From Tiliqua scincoides (lineage: Eukaryota > Chordata > Lepidosauria > Squamata > Scincidae): a stretch of DNA of 64,000 nucleotides. Below the pieces are notes generated by a model. The model made no database searches and was not told the DNA's origin. It saw nothing but the letters and a program-made list of their open reading frames with translations. Positions within the stretch are counted from its first letter, which is position 1; every line of letters begins with the position of its first letter. The DNA is taken from the NCBI RefSeq assembly GCF_035046505.1, contig NC_089821.1:6558501-6622500 (forward strand). Direction: 5' to 3'. The translations under genes and the position numbers were made by a program. Shown here piece by piece: positions 1 to 10,551 of the stretch.

Positions 1-735
1 AGTCCTTTATAGTTAATGGGACTTACTCCCTGGAAGGTGTGGAGAGGGTGTCCCCTCAGCGTCCAGGAGGATGCCTGTCTGCCTGTCTACTCAGAAGTCA
101 GTCCTTTATAGTTAATGGGACTTACTCCCTGGAAGGTGTGGAGAGGGTGTCCCCTCAGCGTCCAGGAGGATGCCTGTCTGCCTGTCTACTCAGAAGTCAG
201 TCCTTTATAGTTAATGGGACTTACTCCCTGGAAGGTGTGGAGAGGGTGTCCCCTCAGCGTCCAGGAGGATGCCTGTCTGCCTGTCTACTCAGAAGTCAGT
301 CCTTTATAGTTAATGGGACTTACTCCCTGGAAGGTGTGGAGAGGGTGTCCCCTCAGCGTCCAGGAGGATGCCTGTCTGCCTGTCTACTCAGAAGTCAGTC
401 CTTTATAGTTAATGGGACTTACTCCCTGGAAGGTGTGGAGAGGGTGTCCCCTCAGCGTCCAGGAGGATGCCTGTCTGCCTGTCTACTCAGAAGTCAGTCC
501 TTTATAGTTAATGGGACTTACTCCCTGGAAGGTGTGGAGAGGGTGTCCCCTCAGCGTCCAGGAGGATGCCTGTCTGCCTGTCTACTCAGAAGTCAGTCCT
601 TTATAGTTAATGGGACTTACTCCCTGGAAGGTGTGGAGAGGGTGTCCCCTCAGCGTCCAGGAGGATGCCTGTCTGCCTGTCTACTCAGAAGTCAGTCCTT
701 TATAGTTAATGGGACTTACTCCCTGGAAAGTGTGG
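1..735 (+). repeat. 99-bp minisatellite, about 7.4 copies
   Basis: Near-identical 99-bp units follow one another from the first base; the motif agtcctttatagttaatggg recurs at 1, 100, 199 and so on. Only the last unit drifts (ggaaagtgtgggg). About 60 bases of the unit resemble the dispersed palindromic repeat seen at 30490-30583 and 33871-33958 (tactcagaagt, aatgggacttactccc). The period is 33 codons, so one frame stays open, but it has no ATG. The array runs off the left edge, so its true length is unknown. Confidence 0.97.
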
Positions 736-926
736 GGAGCCTCAGAGCCTGGTAGGCAGGGTTGCCTCGTTTGCTGCTTCCCTCCTCAGCATCCTCTGCC
801 CAAGGTAGTACAGCAGGCACTTTCTAGGTGGTGCGCACAGTAGTGCAGCATTCCTGGTCACATTGTCCACCCACCCCCGCCCGAGGACCCCTTCTGCCCC
901 CCATCCTGTCCCTGCCCTGACCACAA

Positions 927-1032
927 CTAGGTCTTATTTTCAGGGTAGGTCTTATATTTCAGCAATTCTCAAAAAACACACTAGGTTTTATTTTCAGGGT
1001 AGGTCTTATTTTTGGGGAAACAGGGTAGGCAG
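927..1032. repeat. short MITE-like repeat
   Basis: The phrase 'ttattttcagggtaggtctta' occurs in slightly changed form twice here and ends in ggggaaacagggtagg. Such self-similar short repeats are common as non-autonomous DNA elements. No target duplication was identified and the superfamily is unresolved. Confidence 0.45.
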
Positions 1033-1320
1033 AAGGCCAAGGCACTCAGGTAAGAGCATAAAACATATACTGAGCTCATTACAGCAATGAGGCAACTACA
1101 GGCATTAATTTATTGAATTAATTTAATTGTTCATCACACATTGTTACTAAATGGGATGTCTTTTGATCATTGTGGCATGAATGGTTCCAGAATAGTGAGA
1201 ATGATGGCTGCGTTGGACTGGAAGACAGAGATATCCATGATGAGGACCACCACTTATTACAAACTGATCCCAATAACACACCAGTTAAGATGGACCACTC
1301 CCTGCAATGAAGGGCTTCCT

Positions 1321-1448
1321 CAGTGGCGTAGCTGGAGGGGGTGCAAAGCACGAAGTTTTGCAGGTGCCTGAATGTGCCGTGCAAGCGGCCCCTCCCCTTT
1401 GGAGCCATTCCAGGCGGTGGGAGCAAAACAGAGGTGTACACTCCCCAA
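1321..1448 (+). mobile_element. hAT-A element, one half only
   Basis: Starts with cagtggcgtagctggagggg followed by the family body (gtgcaaagcac, ttttgcagg, ggagccattcc, gggagcaaaacagagg). Intact members are palindromic with two such arms; here only one arm is present. Intact copies at 25614-25815 and 62984-63613 carry 8-bp target duplications, the hAT hallmark. Confidence 0.7.
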
Positions 1449-2839
1449 GGCAAGGCTTGGAAACCATGGACTCAAACACGTCCATTATATACTGTTGACC
1501 TTTTCATGATGTCAGAACTGCTTCTATATTTGACAATTAAGCTGTGATGGTACAAAAACAATAACAGCAGTAAATTATCAAGATGCTGTTGAACAACTTC
1601 TCGAAATGGAGAGGACCAAATCATAGTGACCTTTTTTTTTTTTTTATCTACTACCATACAGGCATTCAGCATCCTGCATAAAACATGGCTTAGACCTTAA
1701 ACAAAGTCCATTTGTCAGTGCCCTTCATTTTGAGAAGAACAGGGAAAGGCAAAATGGTCCTTTTGTACTCGCCGGCTATCTCTGTCGGAGCATCTCTACG
1801 GGGAATCGCTTGTGTGAAAAATGTGCAGCTATTCAGAACTGAGTAAATTGGCCTTTTCACCAGAGAGTAGGTTGGCAGAGTTTGAAAGAACTTGGGACCC
1901 ATTCTTTGAAATTTCGAAGGCACAGCTGGATAAGCAGGTGACGGCTCAAACGCTGACAAATTGATGACAGATGAGAACGGAGAGGAGTGGCGGCGAGATG
2001 ATGCATGTGAATGATTTGGAGTCAGGAGTACAGTCAGGTTTTTTTTTTCTTCCCCTGTCCTTTCCGTAGTTATATATTACTGGGTTAACAGCCTCTTTGC
2101 CCTCCAAGCAATTCCAGTTTCCTTTCATTTTAATCACTGAGGTCATTCAACTCCAAAAGACAAACAGCATAATTAATCCTCCACAGGCCCCCTTTCTTGT
2201 GATTGCTTCGGACCAAAGATGTAATTCTTTGGAAAGATCCCTATTATTTCTAAGCCTGTAAACCTCTTCGTAACTAGAGTCTGTTCCATTATGAGTCTTC
2301 CGAAACCACTCTGTAATAAGCAGCGACGGTATGCGCCAAAAAAACACTTTAGAGGTCTCTCTTGAATACAGCCTGCTGCAGGGGCAGAGCTAAGGGTACT
2401 ACACTTTCAGGGGATACCAACCCGCACCCCTGAGGGCAGATGCCAAGGGGCAGGGGGATTCAGGAGAAGGACACCTCCTCTCTGCCACTGTAACTTCTCC
2501 TGCACCTCCATAGCAGGCACTCAGAGCAGTTGCAAGCCATTCTGAATAGCTGCCTTTTTTGTCGTCGTGCCCCCCGCAACAAAAAGCAAAAAGCCATTGG
2601 CCACTTAGAGTAGCTCACTACCACTCTGAGCACACCTCAAACCTGGAAGAAATTGGTGGTGACATCATTATGTTACCAGTGATGTCTAAGGCCACGACCC
2701 TTGGTGTCAGATACCCTAGACCTTGGCAAGCCTTGCAGTGGTTGCCTGGCTTCTCCTGATGGCAGATCACATTTGTGATCACCATAATGCTGCCAGAACA
2801 TGAGTTTTGGGTGGCATTAAGGAAGGATAGGATTGGGCC
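1449..2839. other. unique DNA, no gene recognised
   Basis: No known repeat is evident over most of this stretch. The part about 1690-2150 is compositionally complex, has several CpGs and a 89-codon open frame on the minus strand (1690-1959) that matches no family I know. It could be conserved noncoding sequence. The last 30 bases end in 'ataggattgggcc', the edge of a squamate-type palindromic repeat. Confidence 0.4.
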
Positions 2840-3009
2840 CAGTGGCATAGCTAGAGGGGGTGCAAAGCACTAAGTTGTGCAGGGAGCCTCATTGCAACAT
2901 GCAAGGGGCCCATCTCCCTCCGTTCAGAGCCATTCCAGCCAGTGGGTGCAAAACAGAGGTGTACACTTGGCTCTGAAGGGGAGGGGGCGGGCCCCTTGCA
3001 CGCTGCGAT
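2840..3009 (+). mobile_element. hAT-A element, right end lost
   Basis: Begins cagtggcatagctagagggg and passes through both arms of the palindrome, ending at ccccttgcacgctgcgatga. The terminal 40 or so bases of the right arm are absent; a SINE-like fragment follows directly. Confidence 0.75.
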
Positions 3010-3078
3010 GACCTTGGGTCAGTCTCTATTTCTTAGCCTAGCCTACCTCACAGGGTTGTTGTGAAGATACAAGGAAGA
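3010..3078 (+). mobile_element. CORE/MIR-like SINE fragment
   Basis: Carries gaccttgggtcagtctc and cctacctcacagggttgttg, phrases typical of amniote SINEs with a MIR/CORE-like central part. It lacks the tRNA-like head. Another fragment with the same phrase lies at 63885-63972. Confidence 0.5.
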
Positions 3079-3372
3079 TACATCTGAACCTCAACAGATG
3101 GGAAACCCTGGCCTCTGAGCGGCCCGCTTGGAGGCAGGCTGTGCAGCATGGCCTTTCCCAGTTTGAAGAGACACTTGGCCAACAGGCTGAGGCTAAGAGG
3201 CAAAGAAGGAAGGCCCTTAGCCAGGGAGACAGACCAGGGACACACTATACTTGCTCCCAGTGTGGAAGGGATTGTCACTCCCGAATTGGCCTTTTCAGCC
3301 ACACTAGACACTGTGCCAGAACCACCATTCAGAGTGTGATACCAGAGTCTTTCAAGACTGAAGGTTGCCAAC
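3079..3372 (+). mobile_element. APE-type LINE, 3' end fragment
   Basis: Encodes the C-terminal end of the LINE reverse-transcriptase ORF, including the zinc-finger phrase CSQCGRDCHSRIGLFSH, then ends in the family's 3' terminus 'gactgaaggttgccaacaa'. It is 5' truncated. The reading frame is like that of the longer copy at 29280-29973. A (GA)n tract begins eight bases past the 3' end. Confidence 0.85.
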
Positions 3373-3378
3373 AAGCAC

Positions 3379-3380
<2 letters not shown>

Positions 3381-3445
<65 letters not shown>
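3381..3445 (+). repeat. (GA)n microsatellite
   Basis: About 32 uninterrupted GA units directly downstream of a LINE 3' end. Purine-pyrimidine mirror tracts of this kind can form triplex DNA. Confidence 0.98.
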
Positions 3446-3447
<2 letters not shown>

Positions 3448-4088
3448 ACCCAAGAATTGTCATTGGCTTTGGCTCTCTCTTCCTGTCCCCCTATCCAAAA
3501 TTGTATCTGTCTGGCACACTCATTTGGGGCTGTCATATAATATTCCAAACTGCCTTTGGGTGACAAAACAACCTGAGACAGGACTGGTCCTGCAGCAGTC
3601 AGGATATCAACACTTTCTTTTGCAGTTTAATGAAAAAAGTAACCCATACTATAGCTCCTGTGTTTGAGGTAATCAAATATCTCAAGGGATTGATGTCATA
3701 AATTAGAAGGCAATATAGGTGACATACGATTATTCATAAGACTGCCAGGGTGAATCTGGGGTGGCCATAAAGGGAGGATGCGATGAGTTTATTGCCGAGC
3801 ACAGTCTTCTATCAAGATGATCTTCAATAATGCCTTTCAGCACAGGCAAATTAAACATGCAAATACAGAAACAATCTCCTAGAACTTTACCTACTGTACA
3901 TTTTGAAATTGTCTTCATGGATCAGTAGGTTATTTAATGGCCTTTCACCCCTGGGGCCACACTTCAAATTACAGCTATGTGAGCTTTGAAAAATAACCAG
4001 TTTCAAATTATGTTCAGAATTTTTATTAGGGCTGAGTTGAGCACAGAGGAGGGATTGACTGAGATCAGCACACCTGCAAAGCCCAAGC
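3446..4088. other. unique DNA, no gene recognised
   Basis: No repeat, RNA gene or convincing open frame is seen. Composition is mildly AT-rich. Confidence 0.5.
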
Positions 4089-4620
4089 CAAATCCAAAAC
4101 AAATGCAACGTTATATCTTATTCCAGCATTTTAGATGCATTTTAGGCAGTGGCATAGCTAGAGGGGGTGCAAAGCACTAAGTTTTTCAGGGAGCCTCACC
4201 GCAGTGTGCAAGAGATTTGAACCCTTGTCTTCCAGGTCACCTTCCCCTTTGGAGCCATTCCTGGTGGGGGGAGCAAAACAGAGATGAACGCTTTACTGCC
4301 CCCACCTGGAATAGCTCTGAAGGGGAAGGTGACCTGGAAGACAAGGGTTCAAATCTCTTGCACACTGCGGTGAGGCTCCCTGAAAAACTTAGTGCTTTGC
4401 ACCCTCTCTAGTTGTGCCATTGATTTTATGCCTCAAGGCACTACAGAGGCAACCAAAGTTTCCCACACTGTGGAGATAGGTTTGGGAGTAAGAAACTTAG
4501 GGCTTTGCACCCCCTCTAGCTATGCCACTGCATAAAATGCATCTAAAATGCTGGAAAAGAGGGTTGAGGTAAGTCCAGAGGCTGTGGAATGAGATATAGT
4601 TGCATTTGTTTTGGATTTCC
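4089..4620. repeat. Nested palindrome built on a hAT-A element
   Basis: The inner part (4147-4424) is a hAT-A element with arms of about 110 bases that pair almost perfectly around a short loop. A second copy of the right-arm end lies at 4497-4530 after about 70 extra bases. Outside the element, flanking DNA is also inverted and duplicated: aaatccaaaacaaatgcaac at 4090 pairs with bases near 4597-4617, and ccagcattttagatgcattt at 4123 pairs with 4535-4554. The left flank lacks about 33 bases present on the right. Confidence 0.85.
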
Positions 4621-4762
4621 CTGTTTCAAAGTAAGGCAAACTCTGGACGTTACCCAAAGTGCCTGGACTCAAGAAAAACAGTAGCAAGCTCAATCTTTCT
4701 GGGTCCTGCAATCGCTATGGCGAAAGGTGAAGGTGGCACAATTTAGTTCGACCTGGTTGACT
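4621..4762. other. short unique spacer
   Basis: Nothing recognised between the palindrome and the CR1 fragment. Confidence 0.4.
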
Positions 4763-5115
4763 TAAGGTGTATTATTAGTATTCGTTACCCAGCTTGTAAT
4801 TAGTCTGCGGAACTCCTCGCCACCTGAAGTGGTGGTGGCATCTTGCCTAAAAGAGGATCGGACAAATTTTTGGAGGAAAAGTCCATCACAGGTTACATGA
4901 TAAGTATGTGCAAGTAGTTTTCGAAGTAGATTTCCTCGAAATGCCAGATGCAGGAGAGAGCACCAGGATGCAGGTTGTCTTGCTGTCTTTTGTGCTCCCT
5001 GAAGCGTTTGGTGGGCCACTGTGAGATACAGGAAGCTGGACTAGATGGGCCTATCGCCTGATCCTCCGGTGGAGCTCTTCTTATGTTCTTATATTTTTAT
5101 GTTCTCATGTTCTTA
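4763..5115 (+). mobile_element. CR1 LINE 3' fragment
   Basis: Matches the other CR1 3' ends in the window: ctgcggaactcctcgccacc, then gagatacaggaagctggact, agatgggcctat and a terminal gttcttat-type repeat. It is older than most copies here, judging by substitutions. A compound microsatellite follows its 3' end. Confidence 0.85.
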
Positions 5116-5116
5116 A

Positions 5117-5171
<55 letters not shown>
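5116..5171 (+). repeat. (AC)n(AG)n compound microsatellite
   Basis: About nine AC units followed by about 18 AG units, seeded at the CR1 3' end. Confidence 0.97.
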
Positions 5172-5174
<3 letters not shown>

Positions 5175-5694
5175 AATCTTATTTTTCCCCCCTCCCATTG
5201 GTGCAGCTGCACTGAAAAGGAACACACTGTATCCTGCGCAGGAGAGGGGGGCAGAGAGATGGAGAGGCTTCAGATTTAAATTTGCTTACCCTCTGTAAGC
5301 CTCTCTCAGTGTTATGGGTCTCCTTGACCCTGCACCAGCTCTTTAGCCAGTGTACATTGGAGGTGAGAAAGGAAGTGAAGAAGCTGCAAAAAGGGAGAAT
5401 AGGCTCCAGCGTGCACACCACCACCTCCAGATCCAACATTCTTTCACCCCTTCTGTCCTACCATTTCTCCCCCTCCTTGCTTGGTTTCACCCCTCCCCAC
5501 CCCTGCTGGTGCTTTACCTGCTTCAGCAGCTGCGGCAGGGTCCGGTGACAGACAGGGAGCGCTGCCACCTCTTGCCACCTTGTTCCCAAAATGGCCACCG
5601 ATGCAGAGCTCCGTCTCTCTCCCTAACAGCCCAATCTGGAATAGGATTCCACTGACGCACATTGAGATCTGTGTGACAATAAACAACACAGCCC
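5172..5694. repeat. GC-rich palindromic-end repeat (family G)
   Basis: Begins gcccaatctta and contains the family's internal hairpin: gtctccttgaccctgcacca with agctctttagccagtgtaca. Related modules lie at 10552, 24480, 45440 and 50205. Such GC-rich repeats bounded by cccaatcc/ggattggg look like non-autonomous DNA elements, but the superfamily is not established. Confidence 0.45.
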
Positions 5695-6132
5695 CCAGGA
5701 TCAGGCTAATGGCCCATCTAGTCCTGCTTCCTGTATTTCACTGTGGCCCACCAAATGCTTCAGGGAACACACAAGACAACAGGCACAACCTGCATCCTAG
5801 TGTCTTTGAGGAAAAGCAGAAACAGCCAAGCACTCAAGACTTCTAGGTATAGGAAAATATGGTCCTTCCAGACACAGTTCAACATGCTGTGGAGCCCTGG
5901 TGCGACTTTTCTTTTGTCTGTTCTAACTCTCCCAACACTCAGTTTTAGCGGATGTCCCCTGGTTCTGGTGTTATGCGAGAGGGAAAAGAGCATCTCCCTA
6001 TCCACTCTATCCATCCCCTGAATTATTTTGTATGTCTCAGTCATGTCCCCACTCAGGCACCTCTTTTCTAGACCGAAGAGCCCCAAACGCTGTACCCTTT
6101 CCTTGTAAGGAAGGTGCCCCAGCCCAGTTATC
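5695..6132 (-). mobile_element. CR1 LINE 3' fragment
   Basis: On the minus strand it encodes part of the CR1 ORF2 C-terminus (RGHPLKLSVGRVRTDKR and ETYKIIQGMDRVDREM) followed by the 3' untranslated part. A middle stretch near 5810-5900 is diverged or replaced. The 5' limit is at the 'ctggggcaccttcct' motif near 6132. Confidence 0.85.
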
Positions 6133-6347
6133 TTTTATACTACAATACAGTCCTGTCAACAAAAGTGGGTTCCATGGGTATTACAGGCTGAAAATTCAGA
6201 ACAGGTACGCAGGCTGGAAAAAAAAGCAGCTGCCTTCGTTTTATTTGCAGATTATTACTATGTGGTTATTTATTTAATTCCATTTCCATGCTGCTCTTCA
6301 GTATAAACCTTTCCAGTGTGGCTCACAATATGGTGGGGGGGGGAGCT

Positions 6348-6606
6348 CAGTTGCATACCTCCCATAGATTCTCTGGGGCAAAAGCCATAGATGTCAGCTG
6401 CTAGGACCCTCCGGAAGCCTCTCTGTCGATGAGGGTGGAAACAGTTTAAAGCATCGGGGAAACTCACAGAGGTTTTCCCGACGCAGCTGGAGGTTGCGCG
6501 AGGGTCCGTGAGCCTCTGGCGAGTGGGGGGGGGCGGATTTCTGCATGGGAGGGGGCATCATTTCGGAGCTTTGCCCCAGGCGCGGGGCTGCAGAGGTCCG
6601 CGGCTG
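6348..6606 (+). mobile_element. hAT-B element, degenerate
   Basis: Left end cagttgcatacctcccatag and right end aggtccgcggctg correspond to the termini of the intact copies at 36695-37007 and 42360-42677. Interior phrases (ctggggcaaaagcc, cagtttaaagcatcggggaa, ctttgccccaggc) also match. No clear target duplication remains. Confidence 0.65.
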
Positions 6607-7369
6607 GAGGGGATCATGAGAAAAACAAAGAGTCAAACAAAAGCTTTGAGTTCAAGTCACAGAACGTGGCCCACATTAGAGCCACATGGGGCCATGCAAT
6701 GAATGAACAGGATACTTAACAGGCTCCTGAAGCAGCAAGAAGCACATGGAATACTTGAAACACAAGCCGTACCAAACTTACTGCAGTTTGACATTATATA
6801 TTACATTTGCGCTGGATTCCCATTGATACCATGGCTCCTTTATAATTATTATTAATATTATTATTATTTTATGAAAGTTTTTTTCTGCATTTGGGTCATA
6901 CTTTATCAAACGCCCCCAAGTCCTCCTTCCCCTTTAAGCCAGCTATTTCTCTGAAAACCGAATACGTTCCCAAACGGGGAGCGTTCTTGTGGGGAAAGTA
7001 ATCATGCGCACCAAGGACAGCAACCCAGCTTCTAGGTCAATATTGTTTATTTATGGTGGTTCAGACTGTAACTCTTTGCCGCAGCAATATCCATTAGATG
7101 TGCTGCGGGGGCTGCGCTACTGCAGGGCTGAGCGCAGGAGGGTGTTCAGGTTTAGGAAGATAAAGGGCAAGCATTCCGAGAGGGCTGCAGGAAGCAATTG
7201 ATGATGCCTCCATATTAATTTACAGAAGACTTTGAAAGTGCAGATTTTTTTGGTCGTCTTTCTCTGCACATCAACCCAATGAGCCACATTACTGTTAGCA
7301 AACTCTGGTCAGATAAAAATAGGCCCAACCAATGGTCTGACCTTCAGGCAGAGGAATTTGGGGCACTGA
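6607..7369. other. unique DNA, no gene recognised
   Basis: No gene seen. An imperfect (ATT)n run lies at 6841-6870. The stretch about 7060-7210 is unique and could be conserved noncoding sequence. Confidence 0.45.
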
Positions 7370-7517
7370 GGGCCCAATCCTAGCCCACTTTCTGGCACTG
7401 ATAAAGCCATAATGGAGCCCGAGGAAAGGAGGTCTGCATCAACCCCACTGCAGGATGTAGCACATAACTCATTGGAATGGCTGCATCAAAGCTGGAAAGT
7501 TGGATAGGATTGGGCCC
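7370..7517. mobile_element. Palindromic MITE, ggattgggc-ended (family P)
   Basis: Ends are inverted repeats: gggcccaatcctagcccact at the left and ggataggattgggccc at the right. The interior has ctgcaggatgtagcacata, found in the related element at 12402-12603. No protein is encoded. Confidence 0.7.
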
Positions 7518-7571
7518 TGGTTCAGTATAACTGACACCTCGAGGTGCAAGTAGCAGGTTGGGTCATTAGCG

Positions 7572-7732
7572 GCTCAATCCTATGCAGGACACCCCGAGGC
7601 TTATCAGGAGTTCATAAATGTACTTAGCACCTGCAAGCACTCAGGTCGTCGTCCCCCTCCCAGGATGCAGCGCAAATGTTTTTTACATGGCTGCATGAGC
7701 TGCGGAGGGGATAGGGGATAGGATTGGGCCCT
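7572..7732. mobile_element. Palindromic MITE (family P relative)
   Basis: Left ggctcaatcctatgc and right ataggattgggccctgag are inverted. The interior holds ccaggatgcagcgca as in other members. Confidence 0.6.
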
Positions 7733-8725
7733 GAGCTCAATGAGAAGGAATGAGAAGAAGCTTCCTGTGACTCTCTTCTACACTTCTTTTGGCTTCCCTC
7801 AGAATTCCACAGATGTTTCCACCTGAGGAGCAGTTCTCAAACGTGCTTCCAATTTTGCTGTAGGTGACACCTGAGAAACGCTCCTGAGAAATGTCACTAG
7901 TCTTCCTGAAAGCTCCTCGACTTCCTTCAAGCTTCCTCAGATATTTCACCTGAGGGCCAAACTAGATGTTACTAGAGGCCCAGGTTATGTGCTGTGTGCG
8001 TTTTCTTTTGTTGATGTTAAGTAGCACATGTCGGGGAGCGGTTCCGATGCCATATCCCTGGGGAAAGCCCAGCACTGGACCTCCATGGCACACTGGGGTT
8101 CTCACACCACATCAAACTTACCAATTTGAGTGCATGACAGCCAGTAGCAGCTCTAGGTTCCATTGACAGATGGAGGTGCTGGGAGCAAGCACCACCATTG
8201 CCCTTGGCAGAAGCATAGGTGAGGAGGCATGGTAAGTATGGCAGATGTTGCAACGTGTCATGTAAGTGGCCCCTCCCCCTCACTGTCAGAGCCATTCAGG
8301 GCATCAGCGGCAACAAGTTCCCATCATTGCCCCAAATAGCTCCAGCAGGGAGGTGGAAGGGCTGCTTACACGGCGCATTGAGGCACCTCCCACACATACC
8401 AAACCATTCCACTCTGGCTACACATCTGGCCATGGGTGCTGACGGAATCAAAGGTCAGCCCTCTGATGGGCGTTGGCCCTCAGTCAGGATCCAGCTTGAC
8501 CGACCGTCGTGCTGCCCTTAAAGCGGAGGCTGATCCACAGGTTCAAAATCCCCCTTCTCCCATGGTCCCTATACAGATCAGGCATCCTTCCACATGTAAT
8601 TTAACAAGGGGGGAAAAAAATGTGTAACTGCACAGCAGGTGCTCAAAGTAACTTTTAATCTTGCCGCAGGAGGGAAATAATAAATTTGTTTCAGAACTTT
8701 GCTTTAGACAAAACGTTGGTACCAA
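7733..8725. other. mixed unique DNA with a hAT-A-like remnant
   Basis: About 8205-8410 carries phrases of hAT-A (catgtaagtggcccctcccc, agagccattcagggc, gggctgcttacacggcgc) but is strongly diverged. The rest shows no gene or clear repeat. Confidence 0.4.
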
Positions 8726-9957
8726 CTCCACTACTAGCTGGATGCAGGATTTGCACCATGGTGATCTTGGAAGCCAAGCAGGGTCAGGCCTGGTTAGTAC
8801 TTGGATGGGAGACCTCCTGGGAATACTGGGTGCTGTAGGCTTATACCATAGTCTTTCGAGACTGAAGGTTGCCAACCATCTCCCTATACTGAACACTATC
8901 TCCTGAACTTGTCTGATCTCGGAAGCTAAGCAGGGTCAGGCCTGGTTAGTACTTGGATGGGAGACCGCCTGGGAATACCGGGTGCTGTAGGCTTATACCA
9001 TAGTCTTTCGAGACTGAAGGCTGCCAACCATCTCCCTATACTGAACACTATCTCCCGATCTTGTCTGATCTCGGAAGCTAAGCAGGGTCAGGCCTGGTTA
9101 GTACTTGGATGGGAGACCGCCTGGGAATATCGGGTGCTGTAGGCTTATACCAGGGGTGCCCAAACCCCGGCCCTGGGGCCACTTGCGGCCCTCGAGGCCT
9201 CTCAATGCGGCCCTCAGGGAGCCCCCAGTCTCCAATGAGCCTCTGGCCCTCTGGAGATTTGTTGGAGCCCGCACTGGCCCGACGCAACTGCTCTCAGCGT
9301 GAGGGCAACTGTTTGACCTCTCGCATGAGCTGTGGGATGAGGGCTTCTTCCACTGCTTGCTGTTTCACGTCTGTGATGCAGCAGTGGCAGCAAAGGAAAG
9401 GCCAGCCTTGCTTTGTGCAAGGCCTTTTACAGGCCTTGAGCTATTGCAAGACCTTCATTCATTCATATAAGTTCATCTTTAATATATTCATTTATGTAAA
9501 CTTATGTAAATTTATTCAAATTTTAAATGTAAATTAATTCTTTTTTTCCCTGGCCCCCGACACAGTGTCAGAGAGATGATGTGGCCCTCCTGCCAAAAAC
9601 TTTGGACACCCCTGGCTTATACCATAGTCTTTCGAGACTGAAGGTTCCCAACCATCTCCCTATACTGAACACTATCTCCTGAACTTGTCTGATCTCGGAA
9701 GCTAAGCAGGGTCAGGCCTGGTTAGTACTTGGATGGGAGACCGCCTGGGAATACCAGGTGCTGTAGGCTTATACCATAGTCTTTCGAGACTGAAGGTTGC
9801 CAGCCATCTCCCTATACTGAACACTATCTCCCGATCTCGTCTGATCTCAGAAGCTAAGCAGGGTCAGGCCTGGTTAGTACTTGGATGGGAGACCGCCTGG
9901 GAATATCGGGTGCTGTAGGCTTGTACCATAGTCTTTCGAGACTGAAGGTTGCCAACC
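8726..9957 (+). repeat. Tandem array of five 5S rRNA-derived SINEs
   Basis: Five head-to-tail monomers of exactly 152 bases; the phrase gatct(c/t)ggaagc recurs at 8763, 8915, 9067, then 9691 and 9843 after a 472-base insertion plus duplication. Each monomer is a 5S rRNA-like body (gctaagcagggtc, ggttagtacttggatggg, agaccgcctgggaatac, ggtgctgtaggctta), which keeps the 5S internal promoter blocks, joined to a tail catagtctttcgagactgaa ending gttgccaacc. The tail matches the 3' end of the APE-type LINE. The first copy has a diverged head. No T-run terminator follows the 5S part, so these are SINEs, not 5S genes. Confidence 0.93.
9151..9614. mobile_element. hAT-D non-autonomous element, 464 bp
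   Basis: Termini caggggtgcccaaac and actttggacacccctg are inverted repeats. The 8-bp target gcttatac is perfectly duplicated at 9143-9150 and 9615-9622, which places the element in hAT. It sits inside the third 5S-SINE monomer, so it is younger than the array or at least than that monomer. No transposase is encoded. Confidence 0.95.
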
Positions 9958-10551
9958 ATATCTGGATACATTGGCCACTGAATCTTCTGACCCCATAAAG
10001 CTGAAACCTGAAAGGTCCAGTTGAGAGGCATCTGATGACACCCAAAATAAGTGCTCGACATCTTCAGAATTCACTGGTAGAAATGTATTTGGTGCAGTAA
10101 CAAAACTAATAAAATAAGAGCAAGTTTATGATGGTTGCACAGGTACTGAAACTTCAGAAAAGTTCCTCTTAATGTTGCGGCATCCATTTCACCTTGCTTC
10201 TCCAGACATATTTGTGGAGGTTTTTTTTCGGTACTATATAATTCTCAGCCCCTCATCCCTGCTCTGACTTTACATGTAGAATAACAGCCTCCTTGACAAG
10301 TCTGGCTTTTATTGGCTGAGGAAGCTGAATGCAATCTGTGACAAATATTGTGGGTGCTGAGTCTATCACTTTTAGCAGCTTCCTGTTTATGGCGCAGTAA
10401 TATCCCAGGTGCTTTCCAAGCTAGCTTTATTGCGCATCCATAAATGAGAGCTTGCACGCATGCTTCTCCCCCCCCCCAACTGAAGTCATGAGCTAAGAAC
10501 ACATTGAGGTTGTACATTTTTAAGTTACAATGATAGTTTAACACTCCCAGT
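9958..10551. other. unique DNA, no gene recognised
   Basis: No repeat or coding region is evident. A C-run lies near 10468-10478. Confidence 0.5.

Noticed and set aside
1-735. CRISPR-like array
   Set aside because: Units are fully identical with no repeat-spacer pattern, and the genome is clearly vertebrate.
39-755. 238-codon open frame
   Set aside because: It is the 99-bp minisatellite read in the frame that its period keeps open. It starts on GTG, not ATG, and has no flanking gene structure.
3048-3566. 172-codon open frame on the minus strand
   Set aside because: Antisense of a LINE fragment and a GA microsatellite (a run of serine-leucine).
8726-9957. functional 5S rRNA gene cluster
   Set aside because: Bodies carry substitutions, the 5' part is altered, no T-run terminator follows, and each unit ends in a LINE-like tail.
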